Positions 55,837 through 64,000 of a stretch of DNA of 64,000 nt are shown here, piece after piece (the first letter of the stretch is position 1; every line of letters begins with the position of its first letter). Origin of the DNA: Nostoc sp. KVJ3. GTDB lineage: Bacteria; Cyanobacteriota; Cyanobacteriia; Cyanobacteriales; Nostocaceae. The notes below the pieces were generated by a model. That model worked only from the letters and a program-made list of their open reading frames with translations, had not been told where the DNA came from and searched no databases. The stretch lies in contig NZ_WWFG01000003.1 in NCBI RefSeq assembly GCF_026127265.1, forward strand, positions 124,001-188,000. Direction: 5' to 3'. Both the position numbers and the translations under genes were made by a program.

Positions 55837-55848
55837 AGTAACGTTACT
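55837..55848. promoter_or_regulatory. Palindrome AGTAACGTTACT (site 3)
   Basis: Third copy, between the 3' ends of the hybrid kinase and IF-3 genes, again followed by AAGAAGCAGTCAA. Its place between two gene ends argues for a dispersed repeat or a DNA-maintenance site rather than an ordinary operator. Confidence 0.4.
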
Positions 55849-55909
55849 CGCCAAGAAGCAGTCAAGAGCGATCGCACTTCGAGAGTTAAGATATCTCTTA
55901 AAAACTAAT

Positions 55910-56392
55910 TTAGGCAGGAATGATTAAAGCAATTAGTGAACGCTTATCAAGTGATTGAACTTTTCCTACAGAGTTGAGATCAGTTACAACCCGATCTAAT
56001 AGTTCTCCAGCTTGCTCACGATATTGATGTTCCCGACCTCGTAAACGAACGGCAAACTTCACCGAATCGCCTTTACTCAACCACCCAACTGCTTGTTCAA
56101 TACGTAACTTATAATCAGCTACACCTATATTCAAACCAAACCGAACTTCTTTTACTACTGGTCTAGCACTTTGTGCCTGACGCTTTTTCTTTTGATACTG
56201 AAGCTTGCCATAATTCAGAATTTTTGCAACTGGAGCCTCTTTTCCTTCAGACACTAATACTAGGTCTAACTCTAGGCTTTCGGCTAGCTGTAATGCTTCA
56301 TTGGTATCGGTCAAACCACGATTATTATTCTCATGGTCAATCAAGAAAACTTGGGGTGACTTGATTTGCGAGTTTATTAGTTGTTTTGGAAT
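55910..56392 (-). CDS. infC: Translation initiation factor IF-3 paralogue
   Basis: Residues from IDHENNNRGLTDTNEALQLA to SLDKRSLIALIIPA match both IF-3 domains (VKEVRFGLNIGVADYKLRIE, AVRLRGREHQYREQAGELLD). IF-3 binds the 30S subunit and checks start codons. The first conventional start (TTG 56344) would cut off the conserved leader NSQIKSPQVFLIDHE. The frame is open further up, and ATT at 56392-56390 gives IPKQLINSQIKSPQV, close to the normal IF-3 start; AUU is the known self-regulated start of infC. GGGAG lies about 15 bases before it. The divergent sequence suggests a second IF-3 besides the chromosomal one. Confidence 0.85.
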   Translation of the reverse strand: MPKQLINSQIKSPQVFLIDHENNNRGLTDTNEALQLAESLELDLVLVSEGKEAPVAKILNYGKLQYQKKKRQAQSARPVVKEVRFGLNIGVADYKLRIEQAVGWLSKGDSVKFAVRLRGREHQYREQAGELLDRVVTDLNSVGKVQSLDKRSLIALIIPA

Positions 56393-56670
56393 TGCGATAA
56401 CGTTTGACTCCCATGTATTACAAATCTATAGAGTATTAGTCATACCGACTATTGACAGCTTTGTTGTATAAATCTATCGTAACTTAATCTTTTGCTTCTC
56501 TTTATTTACAGAACCTGCATGGCATGGAGCGCTTTTATTGAGAATCTCATGCATACTTTGGCTTTGACTGATTATATAATCACTTTTAACAGGAAATTGT
56601 GTGAAGCTGTAAGAGAATGAAGAATTAAACTTTCTTCTACTAATCAGTTCTAACTTACATAATTGTAAAT

Positions 56671-56859
56671 ATGCCTTCAATTTCCTACAACCGTACCGAT
56701 AGCCAGCAGCCACAAAGCATTACCGTTCAAGGTTATGTTGTCCGTCCTGGATTACACATTCTCACTTACGAGCAACTCAAGTTGCTACGGGAGCAAACAC
56801 AGCACCATTCTCAGCTTGAACATTTAGTCAGTCAAGGCGTGATTAAGTTGACTGGTTAA
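56671..56859 (+). CDS. Hypothetical protein, 62 aa, duplicated (copy 2)
   Basis: Same protein as 19557-19745 with four conservative changes. Converges on the 148-aa gene with 20 bp between stops. The region from about 56580 to 57000 parallels 19370-19910, but without the repeat present near 19440. Confidence 0.7.
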   Translation: MPSISYNRTDSQQPQSITVQGYVVRPGLHILTYEQLKLLREQTQHHSQLEHLVSQGVIKLTG

Positions 56860-56879
56860 TAGTCGCCAGCACAAAAATC

Positions 56880-57326
56880 CTAACTCGCTACATCTAATTC
56901 CACATTTGCTGGCTGTTGTTGCTCCTTGACAGCACCCAGTTCCTCAATAAAAGCGTCAATTGCCTTGGCTGCTGACTGCTTACCTGTTTTCAATTTAGAA
57001 AGGATATTTTCGCGTATTGCCGAATAATCAGGTAAGACTTGCTGCTCAACAGAAATAGCCTCTTGCTTTGGTAGGGCAACTCCACCATCACACTTTTCTA
57101 TTAAGTCCTTTATCTGAGCGATCGCATCTGCCATCTCTTGCTTAATCACCTGTTTTATCTCTTCCCCATTAGTTGTAGACACAGCTAAAGCATTTACTTC
57201 CTGTTTAACTATTTCCTTAATTTCATCACCATTAGATAACGCCAGTCCAGCTTTTGTCTGACCCAGGATTCCCTGGAGCAATCTTGTCGCTGTATGATTC
57301 AATGAATCATTTTCGGAAATCTGCAT
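56880..57326 (-). CDS. Coiled-coil hypothetical protein, 148 aa
   Basis: Two tandem-like segments, GDEIKEIVKQEVNALAVSTT and GEEIKQVIKQEMADAIAQIK, form amphipathic helices. The C-terminal part has LKTGKQSAAKAIDAFIEEL, a helical bundle. It starts MQISENDSLNHTATRLLQGI. Intact here, broken at 19766. The pairing with the 62-aa gene in both places suggests a joint function, unknown. No DNA-binding motif is evident. Confidence 0.65.
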   Translation of the reverse strand: MQISENDSLNHTATRLLQGILGQTKAGLALSNGDEIKEIVKQEVNALAVSTTNGEEIKQVIKQEMADAIAQIKDLIEKCDGGVALPKQEAISVEQQVLPDYSAIRENILSKLKTGKQSAAKAIDAFIEELGAVKEQQQPANVELDVAS

Positions 57327-57402
57327 TACCGATTGATAACTCGTTCAAAATTTAGCAAAATCATCCCATGATTTAGCAACGCCCGTTTTTCTTTTGCCCG
57401 CA

Positions 57403-57477
57403 ATGAAAGTGACAGAGGGCTGTACAAAGGACTAAAATACGCTTTGTAGCCTATGTACAGCCCCCAGTCACTTTCAT
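57403..57477. repeat. Long stem-loop / inverted repeat
   Basis: ATGAAAGTGA pairs with TCACTTTCAT at the ends, GGGCTGTAC (57417-57425) with GTACAGCCC (57455-57463) inside and ACAAAG with CTTTGT nearer the loop. It lies between two leftward genes and may act as a terminator or be a small palindromic repeat. Confidence 0.7.
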
Positions 57478-57520
57478 ATTTACAATCAGCTTAAGTACAA
57501 ATGTCTGCAAGAACTAAGTT

Positions 57521-57703
57521 CTAAACATCTGAATCTGAGCGTTCTATTTGCTGCCGAATGGTATCAATAGAAGCATTGATGCCAGCCAGTTTTGACTCTA
57601 AATCATCTCGCAGCCAAATCAAGAATTTTAATTTCCGCTCTAAGCTAGCTTTGTGCGAAATGGGTTCGCTTCCATAACAAGGATTACCCCAAAAAGGAAA
57701 CAT
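57521..57703 (-). CDS. Small hypothetical protein, 60 aa
   Basis: MFPFWGNPCYGSEPISHKAS followed by a helix of coiled-coil type (LERKLKFLIWLRDDLESKLA, GINASIDTIRQQIER). GAGGTAAAC lies just before the ATG. Such short proteins with an aromatic, glycine-rich leader and one helix are common in Nostocales; function unknown (possibly a gas-vesicle-like or coat-like helix, but without support). Confidence 0.5.
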   Translation of the reverse strand: MFPFWGNPCYGSEPISHKASLERKLKFLIWLRDDLESKLAGINASIDTIRQQIERSDSDV

Positions 57704-58195
57704 AGTTTACCTCTGTATTTAGCTTTTGTAACAGTGCAATATATTGCACCTCTATATTCTGACGAATGGCAATCAGACTGGTGTGTGTAACAACCGACCA
57801 TTATTAGACGTGCTTAACGAACGCTTGCTAAAAGTTGTCTCTTGGATTGGCAGAGGTATTTGACCATTACGATAAGAAGACTTGATTTTGGATGATTTTC
57901 CATGATAATCTACGTGTGCCTATTGACTCCCGGTTCGCTCACTTTTTTTGGAGTTTGAGAAATCACCAAAAACAGAAAATCTAGGTTTAGTAATGGTTTT
58001 AGCCATTCCTCTAAATTTACCTTGAACTACCACCCTGCTCTAAAAACTCTATTTTTATGCGATGCCTACGGCGGTAAACTACGCGCAAAGTCGGCATGAT
58101 AGTAGGTTTGCACTATAAACCTTGTCCAGGTAGGTAATATATAATATTAGAATTAATTTAAATATGCTTGCAATTACAGCGATAGATTTAATCCA
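57704..58195. other. Intergenic gap
   Basis: 492 bp without a supportable gene. It contains an interspersed repeat with GCGATGCCTACGGCGG near 58058 and AT-rich upstream sequence of the next gene. Confidence 0.5.
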
Positions 58196-58525
58196 ATGGA
58201 ACTATTAAATCAAAAGTCCAGATACCAAGAATGGAAGAGATTGAGAGAGGCTGGGCATGATTATAGAACAGCTTATACTCTATCTTCAGATAATCCTTTA
58301 GCTACTCATAATAGATTGGATAAGTTAAGGAAAGATGTTTTAAACTATATTAATAGTGGTAAAAAAGATAAATCTTCACCCATACATCAAAAACTTAAAA
58401 GGTTTCAAGAGAGTAATAGTAAATATCTTCAAGAAAATAGTGAATCAATGAATGATATTCCAGAAGAATACCGAAACCTCTATTATATATATGGTAGGGA
58501 TTTAACAGACTTATTATCAGATTAA
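58196..58525 (+). CDS. Hypothetical protein, 109 aa
   Basis: Charged and helical throughout: MELLNQKSRYQEWKRLREAG, HNRLDKLRKDVLNYINSGKK, and an acidic end (MNDIPEEYRNLYYIYGRDLT). The AT-rich codon use resembles the gene at 42937 and differs from neighbours. No family recognised. Confidence 0.5.
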   Translation: MELLNQKSRYQEWKRLREAGHDYRTAYTLSSDNPLATHNRLDKLRKDVLNYINSGKKDKSSPIHQKLKRFQESNSKYLQENSESMNDIPEEYRNLYYIYGRDLTDLLSD

Positions 58526-59020
58526 TAATAGTTTAAATTGTTTCCAAAATTAAGTTTTAGAAATTGGTATAGTTTTTGAAACCTGAGTGATTGCTTCGTT
58601 GCATCCGAGAATTGGGTGGGGGGGATCAGCAGGAAGTATCTATAGGAGAAAATTTTTTACTGTTTTGGAAAGTTATAAAATTTGTAATTAATTAATCGAA
58701 TTTGATATTACTTCCCAAACCACTGATTTAAAGATTCCCGACGTTGTTGATTTCTTTCTCCTGGGGTCATATCAAAAGGACTTTGTTTTTTAAATATCAG
58801 TGGGTTATAAATCAATACGGTTCAGTTAAGGCTAAAATCCTTTTTTTAACGTAGACGCGGAGCTGCTTGCCGCAGGCTACCGCAAAGGACGCATACTCCT
58901 ACGGAGAAGCAAGCTACCTTGACGGTTTTTATGGGTGAATGAGGCTCTACCATTCTCTGTGTCTTCGTTCTAGGGTTTGTACATTATTATACTACCGCGA
59001 TAGTGACACAAGAGGGTTAT
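58526..59020. other. Intergenic gap with gene fragment and interspersed repeat
   Basis: Contains the minus-strand fragment at 58708-58805 and, at about 58852-58920, a GC-rich interspersed repeat with AGCTGCTTGCCGCAGGCTAC. Otherwise AT-rich and without genes. Confidence 0.5.
58708..58805 (-). pseudogene. Tiny 3' gene fragment
   Basis: On the minus strand a frame reads NPLIFKKQSPFDMTPGERNQ and QRRESLNQWFGK, then TAA. The composition is protein-like and it begins after an in-frame stop, so it is probably the last 32 codons of a lost gene. Family unknown. Confidence 0.3.
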
Positions 59021-60625
59021 TTACTGTTTACTAAAATACAGTCTTCGTACCCTGTCACAACAACGATATAAACCGATAACTCGACCTTCTCGATCTCGCA
59101 CCAATTCAAACTTATCTACATATATAAGATATCTAAGAAAAACATTTTGTCCAGCAACTATGAGATGAGATGGTGGATAGCCTTTGCTCTTATAATATAA
59201 TTTATTATTTACTAGATTTATTTTAAAGTCGTACTCTAATTCAGCAGAATAATAAGTACCAGGATAATCGGCTAACATATCTTTTGGAGAATCTAGTATT
59301 TTTTCAAAGGTATAGGTTTTAATACCATTACCAATATCTAATTTTCCTATCAGCCGAATAATATCTTCAGAAAACTCAATATCATAGTCAATTTCATTAT
59401 CGGCAGATTGAAAATAGTTGGTGCCAATTGGAATAAGTTGAAAATACATCCACGCTAGTTTAGCCATTAATTTTCCATTTTTTATCTCTAACTCCAATAT
59501 ACTTCCAGTCGTGGGGTTATAATAAAATCCAGCTTTGAGTTGTAGCTCCACTACAGGTAAATTAATAGAGCTAATAGAAGGCGAAATAGATTTAGTGATA
59601 TTTTCAATATAATCATTTTCTAAATATATATCAGCAACTTGAAAAGCTAATTTAGTCGGGTTAAGCGTACTTAAATTAGCCAGACAGATAACTGAAAACT
59701 GGCGTTCGGGAAATCGAATTAAATCACTCCGATAACCCGTCCAAGAACCTCCATGACTAATTGTTTTTAAGCTGCCGCGATCGCCAATCTGCAACCCAAA
59801 TGCACCTGATATAATTTCGCCATTATTGAGTTGGCGTGGAGTAGTTACTTCTTCAATTAAATCTTGTCCATATCCACCTAAGATATTGTGATAGAAATTT
59901 CGATCCCAAAGTAGTAAATCTTCAATAGTCGTGTAAAGTTGTCCGTCTCCACAGAAATCGTGAAAAGACATATTGCTCTGGAAACCCCCTCCATTTTTTG
60001 GAGCGTATCCATCAGCTCTATTTTTCACGATTTCTCTGAAGTTATCGTGAAAATGGGTATTTTTCATTCCTAGCGGAGCAAAAATATGTTCTTGGGCAAA
60101 CACACGTAAAGATTTGCCAGAGACGCGTCTCACAATTTCTGCTAGTAAAATGTAGCCAGAATTACAGTATAATTGCTCGGTTCCAGGCTCGAAATTTAAA
60201 CTTTGTTGTTGAGCAATTAAAGCAATAATTTCTTCGTTTGAATACTTATTTTCAAACCTCATCCCAGCAAATAACATTAAATGTAAATAGTCACGCAAAC
60301 CACTGGTGTGATCGATTAAATAGCGGATAGTAATAGAGTGACTATATCGAGGAATTTCTGGAATATACTTTTGTAACTCATCATCTAAGTTAAGCAATTT
60401 TTGTCTGGCTAGTAAGACGATACACATTGCTGTAAATTGCTTGGAATTAGAAGCGATATCAAAGACAGAATTAGAGGTTATGCGAATGTTGTATTCCAAG
60501 TTAGCCATCCCATAACCGCGTTGGTAAATTATCTCCTCATTCTGAATAACGGCAATAGCACAGCCAGGGGAATTAGGTTTATCCCACCGGATGAATAATT
60601 CATTGACTTTGGTAATTAGCAACAT
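59021..60625 (-). CDS. Beta-lactamase-fold serine hydrolase (class C type)
   Basis: 534 residues. The SxxK motif is S59-N-S-K62 (FDIASNSKQFTAM), YxN is LYCNSGY near residue 163, and HGG appears in ISHGGSWTGYRSDL, so the active site is complete. The C-terminal 180 residues are a beta-rich extension (FYYNPTTGSILELEIKNGKL) as in esterase/D-aminopeptidase relatives. There is no clear signal peptide, which argues for a cytoplasmic esterase or peptidase rather than a secreted antibiotic-inactivating enzyme. Stands alone. Confidence 0.87.
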   Translation of the reverse strand: MLLITKVNELFIRWDKPNSPGCAIAVIQNEEIIYQRGYGMANLEYNIRITSNSVFDIASNSKQFTAMCIVLLARQKLLNLDDELQKYIPEIPRYSHSITIRYLIDHTSGLRDYLHLMLFAGMRFENKYSNEEIIALIAQQQSLNFEPGTEQLYCNSGYILLAEIVRRVSGKSLRVFAQEHIFAPLGMKNTHFHDNFREIVKNRADGYAPKNGGGFQSNMSFHDFCGDGQLYTTIEDLLLWDRNFYHNILGGYGQDLIEEVTTPRQLNNGEIISGAFGLQIGDRGSLKTISHGGSWTGYRSDLIRFPERQFSVICLANLSTLNPTKLAFQVADIYLENDYIENITKSISPSISSINLPVVELQLKAGFYYNPTTGSILELEIKNGKLMAKLAWMYFQLIPIGTNYFQSADNEIDYDIEFSEDIIRLIGKLDIGNGIKTYTFEKILDSPKDMLADYPGTYYSAELEYDFKINLVNNKLYYKSKGYPPSHLIVAGQNVFLRYLIYVDKFELVRDREGRVIGLYRCCDRVRRLYFSKQ

Positions 60626-60738
60626 GATTTATTTCTGATTGATATATTTCCATCTCACAATATCTTCTACATCACACTGCTACTTTTACCTTTTATAGGA
60701 AAAAACTAAATTGGGAGCATCTCACTTTTTAAAATGGC

Positions 60739-61088
60739 TCAAACCGACAATAATCCATTAAGGTAAGCACAGCGATGGGCAAGGACTTGAGGTATATTTT
60801 CTCGCTTCCATTTTGCCCCGGAAATTTTTGTTCGACGGTCAACTTGTTTAACGGCAGATTCAACCGAACCAGAACCAATTGAACAAATTTCTTCAGCTTG
60901 ATGATATTCGTAGTTGATAATGCGATTGCGATGCTTATCAAGATAATAGCAAAAGTTTTGTACTTGTTTATCGTTACAATCTGTAAATAAGGCAATAGTA
61001 GCCTCAACTTGTATCCGCTCGGTAAATCGGGGTAGAAAGAAAAAATCAGAATGTAGATTGGTAGACACGTCGTTATAAAATATGATAT
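60739..61088 (-). pseudogene. ISKra4-like transposase, C-terminal fragment
   Basis: ERIQVEATIALFTDCNDKQV, then IGSGSVESAVKQVDRRTKIS and GAKWKRENIPQVLAHRCAYL match the C-terminus of ISKra4-group transposases. The N-terminal two thirds are missing: upstream sequence belongs to the IS66-like gene at 61089. A remnant. The overlapping frame 60729-61100 is a shadow. Confidence 0.65.
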
Positions 61089-62798
61089 ATGACGCAACAA
61101 TCATCTGCTGGGAACTTAGTATCTGAACTGCTGCAAACCATCGACAGCAGAGAGATTGCAGATGAATCAATACGTCGGACAGTAGAGATATTACTAAACC
61201 TGATAGAACAGCAACAAGTAGAAATCAAAAAGCTACGGGAAGAAAACCAAAAACTGCGGGACGAAAACAACCGTCTCAAAGGAGAACAAGGTAAACCAAA
61301 CATCAAAGGCAATAAAAATATTGGGTTTAAAAACAATCACTCGTCAGAAAAAGAGCGAAAAACCCCAACAGAACATAACAAAAGAAGTAAAAACAAGACT
61401 ATAAAAGTAGATCGACAAGAGATAGTTACTTATCCGAAAGAAAAACTACCCCCAGATGCAGAATTTAAGGGTTATGTTCGCGGAGCGTCTCGAAGAGAAG
61501 AAGTAATAGTCCAAGATATTTTACTAAAACCAGATAACGTACTATTCCGCAAGCAAAAATACTACTCACCGCAAACAGGAAAAACTTATTTAGCACCCCT
61601 ACCATTTGGTTACGACGGAGAATTCGGTCCGGGAATAAAAGCCTTAGTAATAAGCCTGTATTATGGCGGAAATATGACTCAAGGTAAGCTTTTAGAATTT
61701 TTATCAGATATTGGTATTTCGATGAGTGCGGGATATCTATCAAATTTGTTAATAAAAAATCAAGAAGTTTTTGTTGCAGAGTATCAAGAAGTATATTCCC
61801 AGGGTCTAGTAAGTAGCCCCTGGCAGCATTTTGACCAAACCGGTGCGCGTGTTGCTGGAGTCAACCATACAACGAATGTAATTTGTAACCCTTTATATAC
61901 AATCTATCAGACAACACGAAACAAAGACCGTTTGAGCGTGTTAAAGGTGTTGCAAAACACAACCGAGCTTGAGTTTATCCTCAACTCGTTTACATACGAG
62001 TTATTAGAGACTTTCAACATCCCAATAAAGTGGATTAATCAACTCAAATTATTACCTCAAGAAACGGTCTTTACAGAAATTGAGTTGAATGGGTTACTTA
62101 ATGAATATCTGGTTAAATTAAATCCCCAGTCCCGTACTCGTATACAAGAAGCAGCAGCAATTGTTTTTTATCATCAGCAATCGACTATTCCTGTAATCAA
62201 AACCCTCTTGTGCGACGACGCTCCACAGTTCAAGTTACTGACTTCGGATTTAGCTTTATGTTGGGTACATGAGGGACGGCATTATAAAAAGTTAAGTCCA
62301 TTTATTCCTTGCCATCAAAAGATTCTAGATAACTTTTTGGAAAAGTTCTGGATATATTACCGAAAATTATTAGCTTACCGAGACTCTCCTAATCCAGATA
62401 GAGCCTCTGAACTAAGGTTAGATTTTTGGATACTTTTTGCCTCAGAAACTGGCTACGAACAGTTAGATGAGCGAAAACGATTAACTGCTGCAAAAGCCGA
62501 AGAATTACTTCTTGTTTTGGAGCATCCAGAATTACCCTTGCATAATAATCCTGCTGAGTTGGCTGCTAGAACTATGGTACAGCGACGCAAGATTAGTTAT
62601 GCGACCCAAACAGAACTTGGTACCAAAGCATGGGATATTTTCATGTCCCTTGTTGCCACTACTCGTAAGTTAGGTATTAGCTTTTTTGAGTATATCCGTG
62701 ACCGAATTTTGCAACTCGATGATATTCCCTGTTTGAGTAACATTATTCTAGAGTTGTCTTCTTCTAACCCATTTGGTTATTCGTGGCTACCTGAATAA
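61089..62798 (+). CDS. IS66-like DDE transposase
   Basis: 569 residues. An N-terminal coiled-coil (QQQVEIKKLREENQKLRDEN) of IS66 type is followed by a zinc/HTH region and an IS66-like DDE domain: WQHFDQTGARVAGVNHTTNV (first Asp), LLCDDAPQFKLLTSDLALCW (second Asp), and PLHNNPAELAARTMVQRRKI with the Glu. It lacks TnpA/TnpB helper genes. I could not find convincing terminal repeats, so the element's borders are open. The frame is intact. Confidence 0.8.
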   Translation: MTQQSSAGNLVSELLQTIDSREIADESIRRTVEILLNLIEQQQVEIKKLREENQKLRDENNRLKGEQGKPNIKGNKNIGFKNNHSSEKERKTPTEHNKRSKNKTIKVDRQEIVTYPKEKLPPDAEFKGYVRGASRREEVIVQDILLKPDNVLFRKQKYYSPQTGKTYLAPLPFGYDGEFGPGIKALVISLYYGGNMTQGKLLEFLSDIGISMSAGYLSNLLIKNQEVFVAEYQEVYSQGLVSSPWQHFDQTGARVAGVNHTTNVICNPLYTIYQTTRNKDRLSVLKVLQNTTELEFILNSFTYELLETFNIPIKWINQLKLLPQETVFTEIELNGLLNEYLVKLNPQSRTRIQEAAAIVFYHQQSTIPVIKTLLCDDAPQFKLLTSDLALCWVHEGRHYKKLSPFIPCHQKILDNFLEKFWIYYRKLLAYRDSPNPDRASELRLDFWILFASETGYEQLDERKRLTAAKAEELLLVLEHPELPLHNNPAELAARTMVQRRKISYATQTELGTKAWDIFMSLVATTRKLGISFFEYIRDRILQLDDIPCLSNIILELSSSNPFGYSWLPE

Positions 62799-62939
62799 AT
62801 CTCTACCCCGAAATTTTGAGCCGATACAAAAAAGTTCTCTGGTAACATTCAACATTTATTCTTCTGTGATTTTGATTCCCAAACACAAATCTACCAAGCA
62901 CGATAATGCTTAATGGTACGATAACATCAGCCTGAAAGC

Positions 62940-63797
62940 GTGAATACAAAACTCCTCATCTCTCCTCAACAACTCACGTCTCTGTTAGCCAAAAAGTCAT
63001 CAGATATTGTGATTATCGATACGCGAACTCCCGAAGATTATGCTATTTCTCATATTCCTCAATCTATAAATATTAGAGATTTCTTCACCTATCTTTTAGA
63101 CAGTTCCTACCCAGCAGGATTAAAGAAATTACAAGAGTATTTTGCAGAAATTATGAGCAACCTGGGAATATCGGGTGCGGAACAGTTTATTGTCTATGAA
63201 GATAGTTTAAATAAAGGTTATGGTCAATCTTGTCGAGCAGCTTTCTTACTGAAATATTTGGGTTGCGCTCAGGTATTTATCTTACACGGAGGATATAGAG
63301 CATGGCTTTGGGCGGGATTACCTACTACCTCGGAAGTACCATTACGTCAAAGCTGCATATTTAGATTGCATCCCAACGCTGACATTATGGTGACTACCGC
63401 CGAGATGTTAGAAGCAATTGACAATCCAGCAATTATTAAATTAGATGTGCGCGACAGTTCAGAATGGCTTGGGTTGAGTTCTTCTCCCTATGCTGTTAAT
63501 TTTTGTCCTCGCAAAGGGAGAATACCTAATGCTGTATGGCTAGAATGGCATCGTTTAATGACATCTGAAGAGGAAATCCCCACGTTTCGATCGCCAGATG
63601 AAATCCGAGAAATTTGTCAATCAATAGGTATTACTTCCAAGTCAGAAGTGTACATTTATTGCTTTAAGGGTTCAAGGGCTGCTAATACATTGATAGCGCT
63701 AGAAGAGGCAGGAATTTCCGCCAGAAATTATTTTGGCTCTTGGAATGAATGGTCTAGTGACTTTTCACTACCAATTGATAGCAGAGTCATGCAATGA
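62940..63797 (+). CDS. Sulfurtransferase with two rhodanese domains
   Basis: The N-terminal domain, about 5-130 (IIDTRTPEDYAISHIPQSIN), is structural, with no catalytic Cys in the loop. The C-terminal domain, about 145-280 (KLDVRDSSEWLG), has the active-site loop YIYCFKGSRAANTLIALEEA with Cys near residue 242. This two-domain plan is that of thiosulfate/3-mercaptopyruvate sulfurtransferases. The CFKGSRA loop is of the thiosulfate type. Soluble, 285 residues; GTG start at 62940 preceded by GAAAG. Confidence 0.88.
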   Translation: MNTKLLISPQQLTSLLAKKSSDIVIIDTRTPEDYAISHIPQSINIRDFFTYLLDSSYPAGLKKLQEYFAEIMSNLGISGAEQFIVYEDSLNKGYGQSCRAAFLLKYLGCAQVFILHGGYRAWLWAGLPTTSEVPLRQSCIFRLHPNADIMVTTAEMLEAIDNPAIIKLDVRDSSEWLGLSSSPYAVNFCPRKGRIPNAVWLEWHRLMTSEEEIPTFRSPDEIREICQSIGITSKSEVYIYCFKGSRAANTLIALEEAGISARNYFGSWNEWSSDFSLPIDSRVMQ

Positions 63798-64000
63798 GCG
63801 TGTAAGCTTGCTGATAATTAGCGATGCCTACGGCCGGCCTGCGCCTAAGCTCTTTGGGCTTGACTCGCTTGAAAAAGGGCGGCAGATTCCGATGCTTGGC
63901 TTGGGCGAAGGGGTAGGGGGTGAGAGCGATCGCTCTTGAGCTTTCCTGGCTTGAATTGGGTGGGGGCGTACCCACCCGCCGCAGACATCGCATCGGTGGT
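63798..64000. repeat. Interspersed repeats at window end
   Basis: GCGATGCCTACGGCCGGCCT near 63822 and further GC-rich HIP1-containing blocks (GAGCGATCGCTC at about 63924). Similar repeats occur near 58058 and 18945. ORFs called here on both strands overlap these repeats and are not credible genes. Confidence 0.5.

Noticed and set aside
59021..60625. Antibiotic-resistance beta-lactamase
   Set aside because: The SxxK/YxN/HGG fold is shared by esterases and peptidases, and there is no signal peptide, so resistance is not claimed.

Overview
The window reads as accessory DNA, probably plasmid or megaplasmid, from a filamentous heterocyst-forming cyanobacterium (Nostocales). Frequent GCGATCGC (HIP1) octamers, very large eukaryotic-type Ser/Thr kinases fused to AAA, GAF, cyclase or histidine-kinase modules, a GUN4-tailed kinase, a fragment of a CyRepA1-type plasmid replication protein and many short interspersed repeats all point that way. 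The assignment rests on gene content only. I saw no rRNA, tRNA or CRISPR array.

Layout. 0.1-5.5 kb: a giant kinase/AAA/GAF/nucleotide-cyclase gene. 5.7-13.5 kb: a decayed Tn7-like transposon, made of two inverted arrays of TnsB-site-like repeats, a tnsA-tnsB fusion broken by a nonsense codon and an IS701-like insertion, and a tnsC with nonsense codons; an IS630 element and an IS701-like remnant lie in the debris. 13.5-18.3 kb: an RNA-polymerase-alpha-CTD-like protein, a secreted non-specific nuclease, a truncated S1/P1 nuclease and a zinc-ribbon/kinase/GUN4 protein. 18.5-29.6 kb: small genes, a first copy of two duplicated cassettes (62-aa gene; KGFG genes plus HU), a CoiA/GIY-YIG-like protein, a WD40 protein, an HNH operon, a TauD-type dioxygenase and a 4Fe-4S/SCP2 protein. 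29.8-32.5 kb: an IS4 element with an IS630 element inside it, inserted in the end of an already frameshifted ester cyclase gene. 32.9-35.4 kb: a MarR regulator with twin operators, a broken GST, YbaK and a truncated dGTPase.

35.4-40.3 kb: a Tn3-family transposon (TnpA, XRE/zinc regulator, tyrosine recombinase). Its flanks do not match: a 5'-truncated dGTPase on the left and a 5'-truncated CyRepA1 on the right, with no target duplication. It therefore marks a recombination junction. 40.3-49.2 kb: plasmid-type genes, including a GIY-YIG protein and the second KGFG/KGFG/HU cassette. 49.7-55.8 kb: an HstK-type Ser/Thr-His hybrid kinase split by one frameshift. 55.9-58.5 kb: an extra IF-3 and the second 62-aa/148-aa cassette. 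59-64 kb: a beta-lactamase-fold hydrolase, transposase debris, an IS66-like transposase and a rhodanese.

The main theme is mosaicism. The two sets of duplicated cassettes occur in permuted order on either side of the Tn3 junction, as expected if two related replicons had fused or a plasmid had been partly duplicated. The most unusual structures are the back-to-back Tn7-type ends beside a dying TnsAB system, the chimeric Tn3 junction, a perfectly matched pair of MarR operators, and an IF-3 paralogue that appears to start at AUU.
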